From: Stentor coeruleus
Taxonomy: Eukaryota; Ciliophora; Heterotrichea; Heterotrichida; Stentoridae
NCBI GenBank assembly: GCA_001970955.1
Contig: MPUH01000217.1
Location: 1 to 64,000, forward strand
DNA length: 64,000 nt
Reading direction: 5' to 3'
Part shown: in pieces, positions 30,127-40,049 of the stretch
Numbering within the stretch: position 1 is the first letter of the stretch
Layout of the letters: each line of letters opens with the position of its first letter
The notes under the pieces: generated by a model
Databases searched by the model: none
What the model was told of the DNA's origin: nothing
What the model saw: the letters and a program-made list of their open reading frames with translations, nothing else
Translations under genes and position numbers: made by a program

Positions 30127-32907
30127 ATGAAAAAAACTGAAGAATTTAAAATTTTTTCAGAGGCTGACCTAGAAAGAGAATTCGACTCAATTGGAAGCCA
30201 ACTTATTGACACAAGTAAGATTTAAATAGAAATTGACTGGAACCAAAGAATGAAAGCCCTTAAAAGAATGCAGGCCCTAATATCCTCTGAATACATAGCC
30301 TTCGACAACTTCCCAGCATTGTTCTTAAAGTTCACTGCACCTTTATCAATCCAATTGCAGGACCTTCGTTCTGCAGTTGTCAAAGAAGCTACAACCACAA
30401 TAATTAGTGCAGCTCAAGCAATGGGCGATTCTTTTGATCTATGCGCTGAAAGGCTTTCTGAAGTTTTATATCGTCTTATAAACTCTGGCAACAAAATATT
30501 AGCAGAAACAGGTTCAGATTGTTATATAGAAATTATTAGATCTGTAGTAACTTGGCGTCTGGTTCCAAAAACCCTTGAACAATTTTCATGTAAAAATCCA
30601 AACATTAGGATTAAAGCAATAACTTTTTTGCAACTAATGCTTGAGTTATACCCATGTGAGGTTTTTGAATATGCGGCAAGTAGTAAATCAGGTTTTCTTG
30701 ATAAAATCGAACAAGGGCTTAAATTGGCTGTGCATGATGCGACTAATGATACGAGAGCTATAGCCAGAAAAGCTTTTTTAAATTATCGAACTTATTTCCC
30801 AGTAAGGGCAGCAAAGATTTTCCAAACCTTTGACGCGTCAATACAAAGAGCTTTTGGAGAATTAACTGAAAATAGACTGTCTAGTACCCCGGCTAGATCA
30901 ACATCAGCTAATTCAAATAGAATTGTTGTGAATGTTACGAAATCTGAAACTAAGTCAATAGAAAAAAAAGCTAGAAGTAGTTTAAATGAAATAAAAGACT
31001 TAAGTGGGACTGGAGGGACAACTCCTGAAAGCAAATCTTTGACTCAAAAAGATTTAAGGCCTTTTGATAAAAATTTAAAAGATGATAAACCCCCAAGGGA
31101 AGATAGAGAAAGAGAGGAGAAAATAAGAGAAGAAAGGGTAAGAGAAGAAAGGGTAAGAGAAGAAAGAGTTTTAAAAGAAGAAAGAGTTTTAAAAGAAGAA
31201 AAAGTTTTAAAAGAAGAAAGAGTTTTAAAAGAAGAGCCCAGTTTAGAATTTTTGATAGCTAGTACAAATGATCAAAATTGGGCAACAAGGATAAGTTCAT
31301 TTGAAAACATAAGAAAAAAGCTTTGTGAAGATACAACAATCAGATTAGTCAGTAACAGCAAAATCCTTTGGGATCAAATAATATCTGTGCATTTAGACCA
31401 TTTAGTTGACAGTAATTTCAAAGTAATCGTTGCAGATTTGGCAAGTCTTTGTGTAATCACCGATACTTATCCTGAGAAAATCAGTCTAGCCCTAGAAAGA
31501 ATTCTACCAAAGCTCTTAGGATGTTTAAGTGATAGTAAAGAACTTGTTGTAACTGTTGCAGGGAAATTATTAGAACTAATTATCGATATTTATATCCCTG
31601 AAGATTTACTTGCACTTCTATTAAAATACTCATCTCAAGAACTTAAACCAACATGTTATATAAAATTCATCGAAGTAATGCATTTTCTCGCTGACTCATC
31701 AACTGAATTTTTTACTCTAAACTCCAACATAAAAAGCTACATTTCCAAACTACTTTTTGTCCTCAAAGAAATCCCAAGAAACTGTGTAAAAGTTGTCATG
31801 CCATCATTCGAATTATGTATCGCAAAAAACCGTATCGCAAGTTCAACTATTATTAACGAACTTCCTCAAAACGACCTTAAATTCTTCAGAACAATCCTTA
31901 TTGAAACTTCTTCGCCATTAGAACCTTTATTTAGAGAGCAGATTAAAGAGTCTTATAAAGAGTTCCAAAAACCTGTCGCACAATTACAGGAAGTTAAAAA
32001 AGTACCAACACCAACTGTATCACAAGAAATTAAAAAAATACCAACTGTGACACAAGAAATTAAAAAAATACAAACTGTGACTCAAGAAATAAAAAAAACA
32101 CCAACACCGACTGTATCACAAGAATTTAAAAGACCAACAGCTGTTATAACCCAAGTTGCAATAGTACAAAAAAACTCTGATAAAACTGGGAATTTCAGTC
32201 AAGAACAAGTTCAAGAAATAAGAAGGCCTGTACGTGAAGAAGCTAAACTTAATTCCCCTTTAATCAGAGAAGAAGCTAAAATAGGATCTCCAATATCTAA
32301 GCATGATACTTTAAAGAAAATTCAAAAACTTAATGATGAAGGGGATGATAATATGTGGGAAAAATCAATAAAAGATATATTAAATATGTGTGAAGATTGT
32401 GCAGAAGACAATTCTTTAACTGAAACTGCGCTTATGATATTTAATAGTATTACTAAAAAACGTAAATCCCTATGCCAAAATTATATAAATGACTGTTTGA
32501 GAATTATGAGTAAAGGGTTTTATCTTGATAATAGACATGTTCTCCAAACAACTGAAGAAAGTATGGAAGAACTTGTTATGGGAATTCCAGCTTCTAATAT
32601 TATCCCTATTGTTATACAGTATGTAAAAACTCATGATTCTCCAGCAGCACAAGCATTTATTAGAATTTTGACGAAAATTATCATGGCAACAAAACCTAAT
32701 AGCCTTATGGGGCTTATGAGGATTATTATTAATCAAATGAAAGACTCTTTGAACCATAGTAATGCTGATGTGAGAAAATCTGTAGTATTCTGTCTTGTGG
32801 AGTTACAGGTGATGATGCAAAATGAATTCACAGAGTATCTTGAAGAGCTTACTCCTAGTCAGCAGAAACTAGTTACGATTTATATACAGAGAAGATTATC
32901 ATCATAG
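30127..32907 (+). CDS. CLASP-like TOG-domain microtubule rescue factor, 921 aa, one 15-nt intron
   Basis: CLASP-family proteins bind microtubule ends through TOG (HEAT) domains and promote rescue and stability. The first TOG (about residues 31-245) opens with IDWNQRMKALKRMQALI, the CLASP N-type signature. A second (about 367-570, DQNWATRISSFENIRKKL) and a third (about 730-920, DNMWEKSIKDIL) follow. Linkers contain a charged repeat (about 320-366, REERV/LKEERV units) and a second repeat (about 616-665, SQEIKKIPTVT units). Exon 1 (30127-30214) is needed to supply the beginning of TOG1. The 15-nt intron 30215-30229 removes an in-frame TAA and TAG. The gene is shorter than animal CLASPs (about 1,500 aa) but has the expected three-TOG order. 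Confidence 0.9.
30215..30229 (+). other. 15-nt intron in the CLASP-like gene
   Basis: GTAAGATTTAAATAG, after the first base of a Lys codon. Splicing joins LIDT to KIDWNQR and gives an uninterrupted TOG domain. Confidence 0.92.
31123..31235 (+). repeat. In-frame minisatellite in the CLASP-like gene
   Basis: 15-bp units (agagaagaaagggta type, encoding REERV) pass into 18-bp units (gttttaaaagaagaaaga type, encoding VLKEER). The result is a charged, probably extended helix between TOG1 and TOG2. Confidence 0.85.
31990..32135 (+). repeat. Second in-frame repeat in the CLASP-like gene
   Basis: Units of about 30 bp (36 bp where ACACCA is added) encode variants of PTVTQEIKKI. The linker is basic and Thr/Pro-rich, a type often used for lattice binding in TOG proteins (inference). 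Confidence 0.8.
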
Positions 32908-33967
32908 AATAATAATATTTAACAATTTTAGAGTTTAATTATAGGGTTTTTAGGAAAAATTGCTTTATTGTTGTGAGGTTTATTATTGATGAAGAGAATT
33001 AGTTGGGGTTTTGATAAAAGTTTTTTAGAGATTTTTTTGGATGTTGGGAGGATATTGAAAGTTTTAGTTTATTGAAGAAAGTTTATATAAGGTAGGTTGG
33101 GATGATTTTAGATTAATATTGAAGTGGGTTTGATTTGGTATGCTTTTAAAAAATGGAATTTATAAAGTAACTTTAAACCATGATATTGTAATTTACGATT
33201 GCAGTTAGTTTTTTTAAACTAAAATACTAAGTTTAATTATAATATTAATCTAAAAATATGAACATTAGCATTATGTGAATGCTATCTCCAGGTTTTTATT
33301 CATTTTGAATTATTTTCGTTCTTTAAAATTTGGAAAATTTCATTTTTTTTTATCTTAAAGACACTTCTTGATATCACTATCACCTGTAAAGTACNATTAA
33401 TCTAAAAATATGAACATTAGCATTATGTGAATGCTATCTCCAGGTTTTTATTCATTTTGAATTATTTTCGTTCTTTAAAATCTGGAAAATTTCATTTTTT
33501 TTTATCTTAAAGACACTTCTTGATATCACTATCACCTGTAAAGTACATTTCTATTAATAATAATATAGATACTTCTCACAAAATTTAACAAATCTTAGTT
33601 TTTACTTCATTACAAAATTTAAGTATTAAAATATTTGATCAATGATTCCAGTCAATCCTACAGAGTAAATGAAGATTTCTTTTTACTAATCATACTTCGA
33701 ATTTCATTTAAAGTTTGTGATAATAAAGCTGCAAACTTCTTACCCTTTATTGAATTACACTATTTAGAAATGCATAAATTTCAAACATTATAAGTAGGGA
33801 GAGAAAGGGAATGCAGATGCAAAAATATTATCGAAAAGTTCAATTGACTCTTGAATTTCAAATAATGAAAAGCACACATTAGCTTTATATAATGTATCAA
33901 AAAGTTGGTTTACACTATTTTTAACTAGAACAAAAAATGGTTAAGCAACATAATAATAGTTTTTAAA
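32908..33967. other. Gene-free stretch, 1,060 bp
   Basis: Contains the assembly junction at 33395. Bases 33623-33790 form a 56-codon open but ATG-less stretch on the plus strand that reads like protein, possibly an old remnant. No other feature. Confidence 0.5.
33244..33546. repeat. Assembly duplication around N at 33395
   Basis: 33244-33394 (151 bp) recurs as 33396-33546 with one mismatch (AAATTTGG/AAATCTGG). Unmerged contig ends. Confidence 0.85.
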
Positions 33968-36900
33968 ATGAACGAACCTGATGACATACCTATTGGTGGA
34001 AAAGGAGCTTATAATATCCCAGGAGATGATATTCCTCTAAAAGGAGGGTCTTATCAAGTTCCAGAAAGTGAAGTAAAAGAAGGTGAGGTCCCACTTCTTT
34101 CCCGAGGAGCCTACAAATTGCCTGACGAAGAAGCTCCTGAAGAGCAGGAAAAAGAAGAAACAGGCCCTTTGGAAAAACGAATAGAATCCAAGACCTGGAA
34201 AACACGTTGCAAAGCTTATGAAGAGCTGACAACCATCCTCAAAAGTAACCCGAATGGGCCATACTCTGATTATTCCTCTGGACTTGTCAAGTATATATCC
34301 GATTCTAACCCTGGCGCACAAGAAAAAGCATTGGACTTGCTCAAAGTTTACATAGAAAGTCAGCCTGATATGACCCTTAGTTCTTGTGAAGGCCTAGTCA
34401 AAGCTTTAGTTGAAAAAGGAATGGCTAGTGCTAAGCCAACAATAAAAAACGAGTCCACCAGCATAATCCAAGACCTTTTTTCAATTCATAAAGACAACTT
34501 CGAAGCTTTCAATAACGGGCTTATTTCCTGTCTCAACAATAAAAACATCAAAGTTCAACAATCAGCCATGCTCGCTGTAAATACTATCATGTGTGCTTTT
34601 GGGGCTAAAAAACTTTCATTTAAACCATTTGTCGGGATAATTGAAAAATACGCTGCAGCAAGTAACCCTCAAGTTCGTGGTGAGGCTTTAAATTTCTATA
34701 AAGAGTGCTTTCGTTGGGTCAGAGATTTAATCAAACCTAATGTGGAGAAGCTAAAAAAACCTCAACAAGATGAACTGGAAAAAGCTTTTGCTGAAATCAC
34801 AGAAGTCCCTGTTCCGACTAGATGGCTTAAATGTGAAGAAGCACAAGCGAAAAAAATGCTTGAGTCTGGAGCTGGTGTAGCTAAACCAATAGATATATAC
34901 GAAATGGCAGATGCTAAAGATATTTTTAACAAATATGGGGAAAAATGGTGCAATACTGTCTTGGCTATGGAAAAATGGACTGAAAAAAAAGCTGCACTTG
35001 AAGAGCTAAATAAAGAAGCTGATTATCCTAAATTAGCTGAAAAAAGTGCTATTGAGTTAGTGACACTTGCAAAAAGGTTGATTAATGATAGCAATGTTAA
35101 TGTCATGCTTCAAACTATGAAATTGGTTGGCTTGTTAGCTAAAGGCCAGAGAAAGTATTTTGATAATTATGCAAAACAGTTTTTACCTGTTATTCTTCAG
35201 AAATTTAAAGATAAAAAAACTTTGGTTTTACAAGAAGCCCATAGTAGTTTGGATAATCTTATGTTAAGTTTATCTCTTGAACAAACTATTGAAGATTTTA
35301 AAGAAGCTCTTGAAGATAAAACCCCATCTGTTAAAACTAATACTTGTCAGTTTTTAGAAAGACTCTTTGATAAAATCCCACCTAATGAAACTAAAGCACA
35401 AGCTAAGATTATTGGAGGTATTATGAAGAAAAATATAGATGATTCTACTCCTGATGTTAGACAAGCATCATTTAAGCTATTGGCTGTGTTATTGAATAAA
35501 TGTCCAGAAGTTCTTAATCCGATTATAAAAGATTTACCTGCTGCAAAAATGAAGAAAATTGAAGAAGCTGGCGGCAGTGCGGCCAGTCAGAATAGTGCCC
35601 CAAGTGTACAACAACCTGCTAGTAAAGCTCCTGAAGAAAAAAAAGATAAAGCTAAAGCAGAAAATACTAAAACTTCAGCCCCAGCAACACAGAAAAAAGA
35701 ACAGCCTAAAACTAACTCAAACGCCCCTGTAGGAAAAACTGGAGCTCAACCTGCACCTAAAGCTCAAGAAAAAGAAGAAGAAGATACTAGCAATGCTATT
35801 TCTGCTGAAGAAGCTGAGACTATTGTCACTGGGTTCCTACCTTCTGATATGCTTAGCCAACTCAAAGACAATGCCTGGAAAGAAAAACAAGCCGGACTTC
35901 AAAAACTCTCTGAATGGATAGCAGAAAACTCTGACCTTGTAAACACCCAAAATGAACCAATTCTTCGATTTGTCCGTAGTACAGTCAAAGATTGGAAAGA
36001 AAACAACTTCAATGTAGTTAAAGCAGCAATTGAAATCTTTAAAAATATTAGTGAAAATTACACAATTTCTAGAAGAGCTGCAGCTTCAGTATTAAACACA
36101 ACTGCTTTAGAAAAACTTGCTGATGCTAAACTTCTTGAGGTTTATAATTCTTGTATAGTATCTTTATGTTCTGTTCTTGGACCAAAATTTGTTGTTGGAC
36201 TTATTATAAAAAATACTGCTGAGAGTAATAAGCCTAAGGTTGTTTCTGAATGTTGTGGGATTATAAGTAAAGCAATTTCTGATTATGGAGCACATACTGT
36301 AAACTTAAAAGATGTTGTAGACTATGCTAAAACTGGACTTGGGCAAGCGAATCCAGCAATAAAAAAAGCAAGTCAAGCTTTAACAATGGTTATATATAGT
36401 TATATAGGAGATAAGCTCACACCATTATTAACTGATATAAAAGAATCAACAATGAAAGTATTACAAGAAGAGTTTTCTAAAACACCACTTATAACAAATG
36501 CAACTTTTAAAACATATAAAGGACAACAAGAAGTAAAAGTTGTTGATGCACGTAAAGCTCTAGATGAAGCTATGCCTAGAGCGAATATAGAAAAACTCCT
36601 CACTCCAGCTTTACTTAAGAAACTCGCTGATGCTAATTGGAAAATTCGTAAAGAAGGTCTTGATGATTTTGAAGGAATTTTAGACTCTAATGGTATGAGA
36701 ATTGTCCCAACTGGGCTTGAAATTATTATTAAACCACTTGTTGGACGGATTTCTGACCCAAATAAATCTTTAGTAAGACAGACTTTATTACTTACAGGTA
36801 AATTGGCAGCAGCTTTAGGTATAGAAAGTAAAAATTTCGCTAGACACTTTCTTCCACCTATAATTGGTTGTTTGGCTGATAAAATGANGATTTCTGACCC

Positions 36901-39900
36901 AAATAAATCTTTAGTAAGACAGACTTTATTACTTACAGGTAAATTGGCAGCAGCTTTAGGTATGGAAAGTAAAAATTTCGCTAGACACTTTCTTCCACCT
37001 ATAATTGGTTGTTTGGCTGATAAAATGAATTTACTTCGTGCTGATGCTTTGACTGCTGTGAATAAATGGGCAGAAGAAGCTGGATTAGATGTGATTATAA
37101 CCCATTGTTCAGCACCATTGTGTATTGAAAACCCTGAATTAAGATCTGAACTATTAGCCTGGCTATTAGATCATAAGGATAAATTTAAAGAAAATGATAT
37201 GAAACCTTATATTCAAGGGACTTTAGCTTGTTTACAAGATAAAACAGCTCCGATTAGGACCAAAGCTGAGAGTTTGTTTGCAGAAATTGTTGAGTGTGTA
37301 GGATTCGAAGCTTTTAGGCCTTATTTAAAAGATATTAAACCCGCTGTAATGAACACTTTAAATACGATTTTTGATAAATACAAACAAAAAGGGCCGCCTG
37401 AGCTTGAATTAAGTCAATCAGTAAGTGTTTCATCCACAAGATCTAGTCGAATTACTAAAGAACCTTCACAGAGCAATAGATCAGGGTCGAAAGAGTCACA
37501 AAAAAGCAGGACAGGTATGTCAACAAGGATTTCAAGTGAATCTGACCTTAAAAGCACTTTAAAAAAACCTGAAGTGCGTAACAGTAAAGTCCCTGTATTA
37601 GTTGAAATATCTATTGTTGTTCCTGGAAATAAAATAAAAAGGCTTGAACAGGAAGCAAAATGTAAATGGACTGTTGAAGATATTAGAAATGATTATCAAG
37701 ATAAACTTAAGGAACAAATGAGAACTGCTACAACTCCTGATTTATTTGCCATGATGTATCATAATGATTTCAAAAAACAAGTTGAAGGAGTTGGGCATTT
37801 TACTACTATGGTTAATAGTATGACAAGAGAATTTATTGAAGTTTTAGATATTGTGTTTAGATGGGTGTGGGTTAGGTTTCAAGAAAGTGCGAATACACAG
37901 CTTGTTAAAGGAATATTAGAAATGTTGGAGATACTTGTGAAAACTTTGAATAGAGAAGGATATAAACTGCATGATGTAGAAGCAAATCTGTTTTTGCCAA
38001 TAATATGTGAAAAAAGTGGCCAAAATAATGTTCAATTCAAAAATATGATTCGGTCTATAATTCACAACTCAGCAAGAATTTATAATCCAGAAAAAGTTTT
38101 CATCTTTGTACTGAATGGCTGCAATTCCAAAAATACTCGGAGCAAAGTAGAATGTCTTGAAGAACTATCGGAACTAATTAAAGAATTTGGTATCGAAATA
38201 TGTCAAGGTAAAGATATCAAATCAGTAGCAAAGCATGCAAGTAGTCAAGACAACAATGTAAGAACCGCAGCAGTTCAAACTATGGGTGAAATCTACAAAC
38301 TCAAAGGCGATCAAGTCTGGCATATAATAGGAGAAGTTCCTGACAAAGTTAAAGATCTATTTGAACAGCGTTTTAAAGCTGTAATGCCTAGGAAAACAAT
38401 AAAAGAATCTTCAAACATATCAAAAATCCAAACACCAAAAAACAAATCTTTGGGTACAAGTTTTGACACATCAAGATCAACAACCCCTAATTTACCATCA
38501 GATATCAGAGAACCTAAACTTTCTATTGACTCTCATGACTCAAGAGATACAAAATCTTCAGCACATGAAATCCATGGATCTAAACCCCAAAACATCCGTG
38601 CTAGTAAAGAACCTCATAGAACCCTTCCTCCAATGCATTATTCAAAACCTTTATCCCCACCTGTTGAAGAAAATAAAGGTCCAAGTTCTCCAAATGCAAG
38701 AATAACCCCAACACTTGATATACAAGAAACTCCTATTATAACTCCTGAAATCCCTAAAGTCCCAGAAGAAAAGCGTATGGTTTATCTTGATATCGAACCA
38801 CCAAATGAAAGTTTACTTTACGATCCAAAAAAAATCCCAGAAAGTATTTTGCTTGAACCTTTAAAATTCGATGAAAGTACCAGCGAGATGAGTAAAAATA
38901 TTGAAATCCTACACAATGGAGATATGAGTGCTAGAGTTGATGCACTTGTAAACATAAATGATTATGTATTAAACAAACTTGAAAGTCATAAAGAAGAACT
39001 ACAAAGAAATGCTAATAGTTTAGCTGATGCTCTAACTGCAGTGATAATTATAACTTTTGACAAACCTTTAGCAGAAATTCCATTAAGATTCGCGAAATAT
39101 TTTTTAAATGTGGTCAATAAAGTTTGTTGTACAAAAATCATCATGAGAGAACTTAATGAAACTTCACTTTTTGCGTTTTCTGAACAGATTCTTATAAGAC
39201 TTCTCACTGAAGAACTTGAAAAACTTGGGGACAAATCAGAAGGTGAAGCTATGCTTAAAATCCTCAATGGAACTATGCTTAGAATATTAGAACATTGTAA
39301 ACCAACTAGGATCATTGTAGTACTAATAAGACTTATGACGAAATACAAAACTACAAATTCTTTACAAAAAATGACTGGACTTATTATAAGATGTTTATTA
39401 AAACTCACAAAAATCATGAATGGACTTATACATCAAATTGAAGTTGAAAAACTACTTCTTGTAATGCATGAATATTTATCTGGATCAACAAATACTGGAG
39501 TTGAAGATGTTGGTAGCAAAACTATGAAAACTATTTTAACAGAAGTAGTAAAATTACAAGGAGTAAGTATTTGGCAAAGCTATGAAGAAGTTCGTAAACA
39601 TTCAATACCTGATGTGCATATTGAAAAATGGATAAAAATTTTACTTAGTAACACATCGTATCAAACAAATAATCTTGTTAGTTCGAATTTAGAAATTAAA
39701 GATTCAGTCAAGATTGAAAATAGTGAAAATCAACAAAAAACTAATGAAGATTTGGAAAATAAGAATAAGAAAAAAGATGTGAGTGATAATCCTAGTATTG
39801 GAGGATGCAATTTGCAGGATTTTAAAGAAAGACTTAGTATGATGAAACAAAGATATGGAATAACAACCCCAGCTGCACAAAGCACAGATATGACGGCTAC

Positions 39901-40006
39901 TTTGGATAATTTGAGGAATAAGGTTATGAAGAAGCCGGAAGAAAATACTCCATCATCACTGAGTGATTTAAAAAGTAAGATACAGAGCTTTAAAATCAAT
40001 AAATAA
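33968..40006 (+). CDS. XMAP215/Dis1/chTOG-family microtubule polymerase, ~1,965 aa
   Basis: A processive plus-end microtubule polymerase. TOG domains begin near residues 68 (SKTWKTRCKAYEEL), 320 (GEKWCNTVLAMEKW), 628 (KDNAWKEKQAGLQKL), 880 (ADANWKIRKEGLDDF) and 1211 (NDFKKQVEGVGHF). A sixth, C-terminal TOG-like domain starts near 1594 (MSKNIEILHNGDMSARVDAL) and a short helical tail lies near 1900 (LQDFKERLSMMKQRYG). Lys/Ala/Pro-rich linkers lie after TOG2 and TOG5. The size and six-part order match animal and plant family members. Residues 4-45 are unusual: three repeats of the type D-x-I/V-P ... G-x-Y-x-x-P. The raw frame holds an extra 47-residue copy with an X at the N at 36888; this is an assembly artefact. 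Confidence 0.95.
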   Translation: MNEPDDIPIGGKGAYNIPGDDIPLKGGSYQVPESEVKEGEVPLLSRGAYKLPDEEAPEEQEKEETGPLEKRIESKTWKTRCKAYEELTTILKSNPNGPYSDYSSGLVKYISDSNPGAQEKALDLLKVYIESQPDMTLSSCEGLVKALVEKGMASAKPTIKNESTSIIQDLFSIHKDNFEAFNNGLISCLNNKNIKVQQSAMLAVNTIMCAFGAKKLSFKPFVGIIEKYAAASNPQVRGEALNFYKECFRWVRDLIKPNVEKLKKPQQDELEKAFAEITEVPVPTRWLKCEEAQAKKMLESGAGVAKPIDIYEMADAKDIFNKYGEKWCNTVLAMEKWTEKKAALEELNKEADYPKLAEKSAIELVTLAKRLINDSNVNVMLQTMKLVGLLAKGQRKYFDNYAKQFLPVILQKFKDKKTLVLQEAHSSLDNLMLSLSLEQTIEDFKEALEDKTPSVKTNTCQFLERLFDKIPPNETKAQAKIIGGIMKKNIDDSTPDVRQASFKLLAVLLNKCPEVLNPIIKDLPAAKMKKIEEAGGSAASQNSAPSVQQPASKAPEEKKDKAKAENTKTSAPATQKKEQPKTNSNAPVGKTGAQPAPKAQEKEEEDTSNAISAEEAETIVTGFLPSDMLSQLKDNAWKEKQAGLQKLSEWIAENSDLVNTQNEPILRFVRSTVKDWKENNFNVVKAAIEIFKNISENYTISRRAAASVLNTTALEKLADAKLLEVYNSCIVSLCSVLGPKFVVGLIIKNTAESNKPKVVSECCGIISKAISDYGAHTVNLKDVVDYAKTGLGQANPAIKKASQALTMVIYSYIGDKLTPLLTDIKESTMKVLQEEFSKTPLITNATFKTYKGQQEVKVVDARKALDEAMPRANIEKLLTPALLKKLADANWKIRKEGLDDFEGILDSNGMRIVPTGLEIIIKPLVGRISDPNKSLVRQTLLLTGKLAAALGIESKNFARHFLPPIIGCLADKMXISDPNKSLVRQTLLLTGKLAAALGMESKNFARHFLPPIIGCLADKMNLLRADALTAVNKWAEEAGLDVIITHCSAPLCIENPELRSELLAWLLDHKDKFKENDMKPYIQGTLACLQDKTAPIRTKAESLFAEIVECVGFEAFRPYLKDIKPAVMNTLNTIFDKYKQKGPPELELSQSVSVSSTRSSRITKEPSQSNRSGSKESQKSRTGMSTRISSESDLKSTLKKPEVRNSKVPVLVEISIVVPGNKIKRLEQEAKCKWTVEDIRNDYQDKLKEQMRTATTPDLFAMMYHNDFKKQVEGVGHFTTMVNSMTREFIEVLDIVFRWVWVRFQESANTQLVKGILEMLEILVKTLNREGYKLHDVEANLFLPIICEKSGQNNVQFKNMIRSIIHNSARIYNPEKVFIFVLNGCNSKNTRSKVECLEELSELIKEFGIEICQGKDIKSVAKHASSQDNNVRTAAVQTMGEIYKLKGDQVWHIIGEVPDKVKDLFEQRFKAVMPRKTIKESSNISKIQTPKNKSLGTSFDTSRSTTPNLPSDIREPKLSIDSHDSRDTKSSAHEIHGSKPQNIRASKEPHRTLPPMHYSKPLSPPVEENKGPSSPNARITPTLDIQETPIITPEIPKVPEEKRMVYLDIEPPNESLLYDPKKIPESILLEPLKFDESTSEMSKNIEILHNGDMSARVDALVNINDYVLNKLESHKEELQRNANSLADALTAVIIITFDKPLAEIPLRFAKYFLNVVNKVCCTKIIMRELNETSLFAFSEQILIRLLTEELEKLGDKSEGEAMLKILNGTMLRILEHCKPTRIIVVLIRLMTKYKTTNSLQKMTGLIIRCLLKLTKIMNGLIHQIEVEKLLLVMHEYLSGSTNTGVEDVGSKTMKTILTEVVKLQGVSIWQSYEEVRKHSIPDVHIEKWIKILLSNTSYQTNNLVSSNLEIKDSVKIENSENQQKTNEDLENKNKKKDVSDNPSIGGCNLQDFKERLSMMKQRYGITTPAAQSTDMTATLDNLRNKVMKKPEENTPSSLSDLKSKIQSFKINK
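36748..37028. repeat. Assembly duplication around N at 36888 inside the XMAP215-like gene
   Basis: 36748-36887 (140 bp) recurs as 36889-37028 with one mismatch (Ile/Met). With the N this adds 141 nt, exactly 47 codons, so the frame stays open and the false duplication would pass unnoticed in gene calls. Confidence 0.92.
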
Positions 40007-40049
40007 TTATTAATAGAGTAAATTGACTATATAAAGCACATGCATTATA

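Noticed and set aside
36748-37028. 47-residue internal protein repeat in the XMAP215-like protein
   Set aside because: Contains an N at the boundary and is an assembly duplication, not a real HEAT-repeat expansion.
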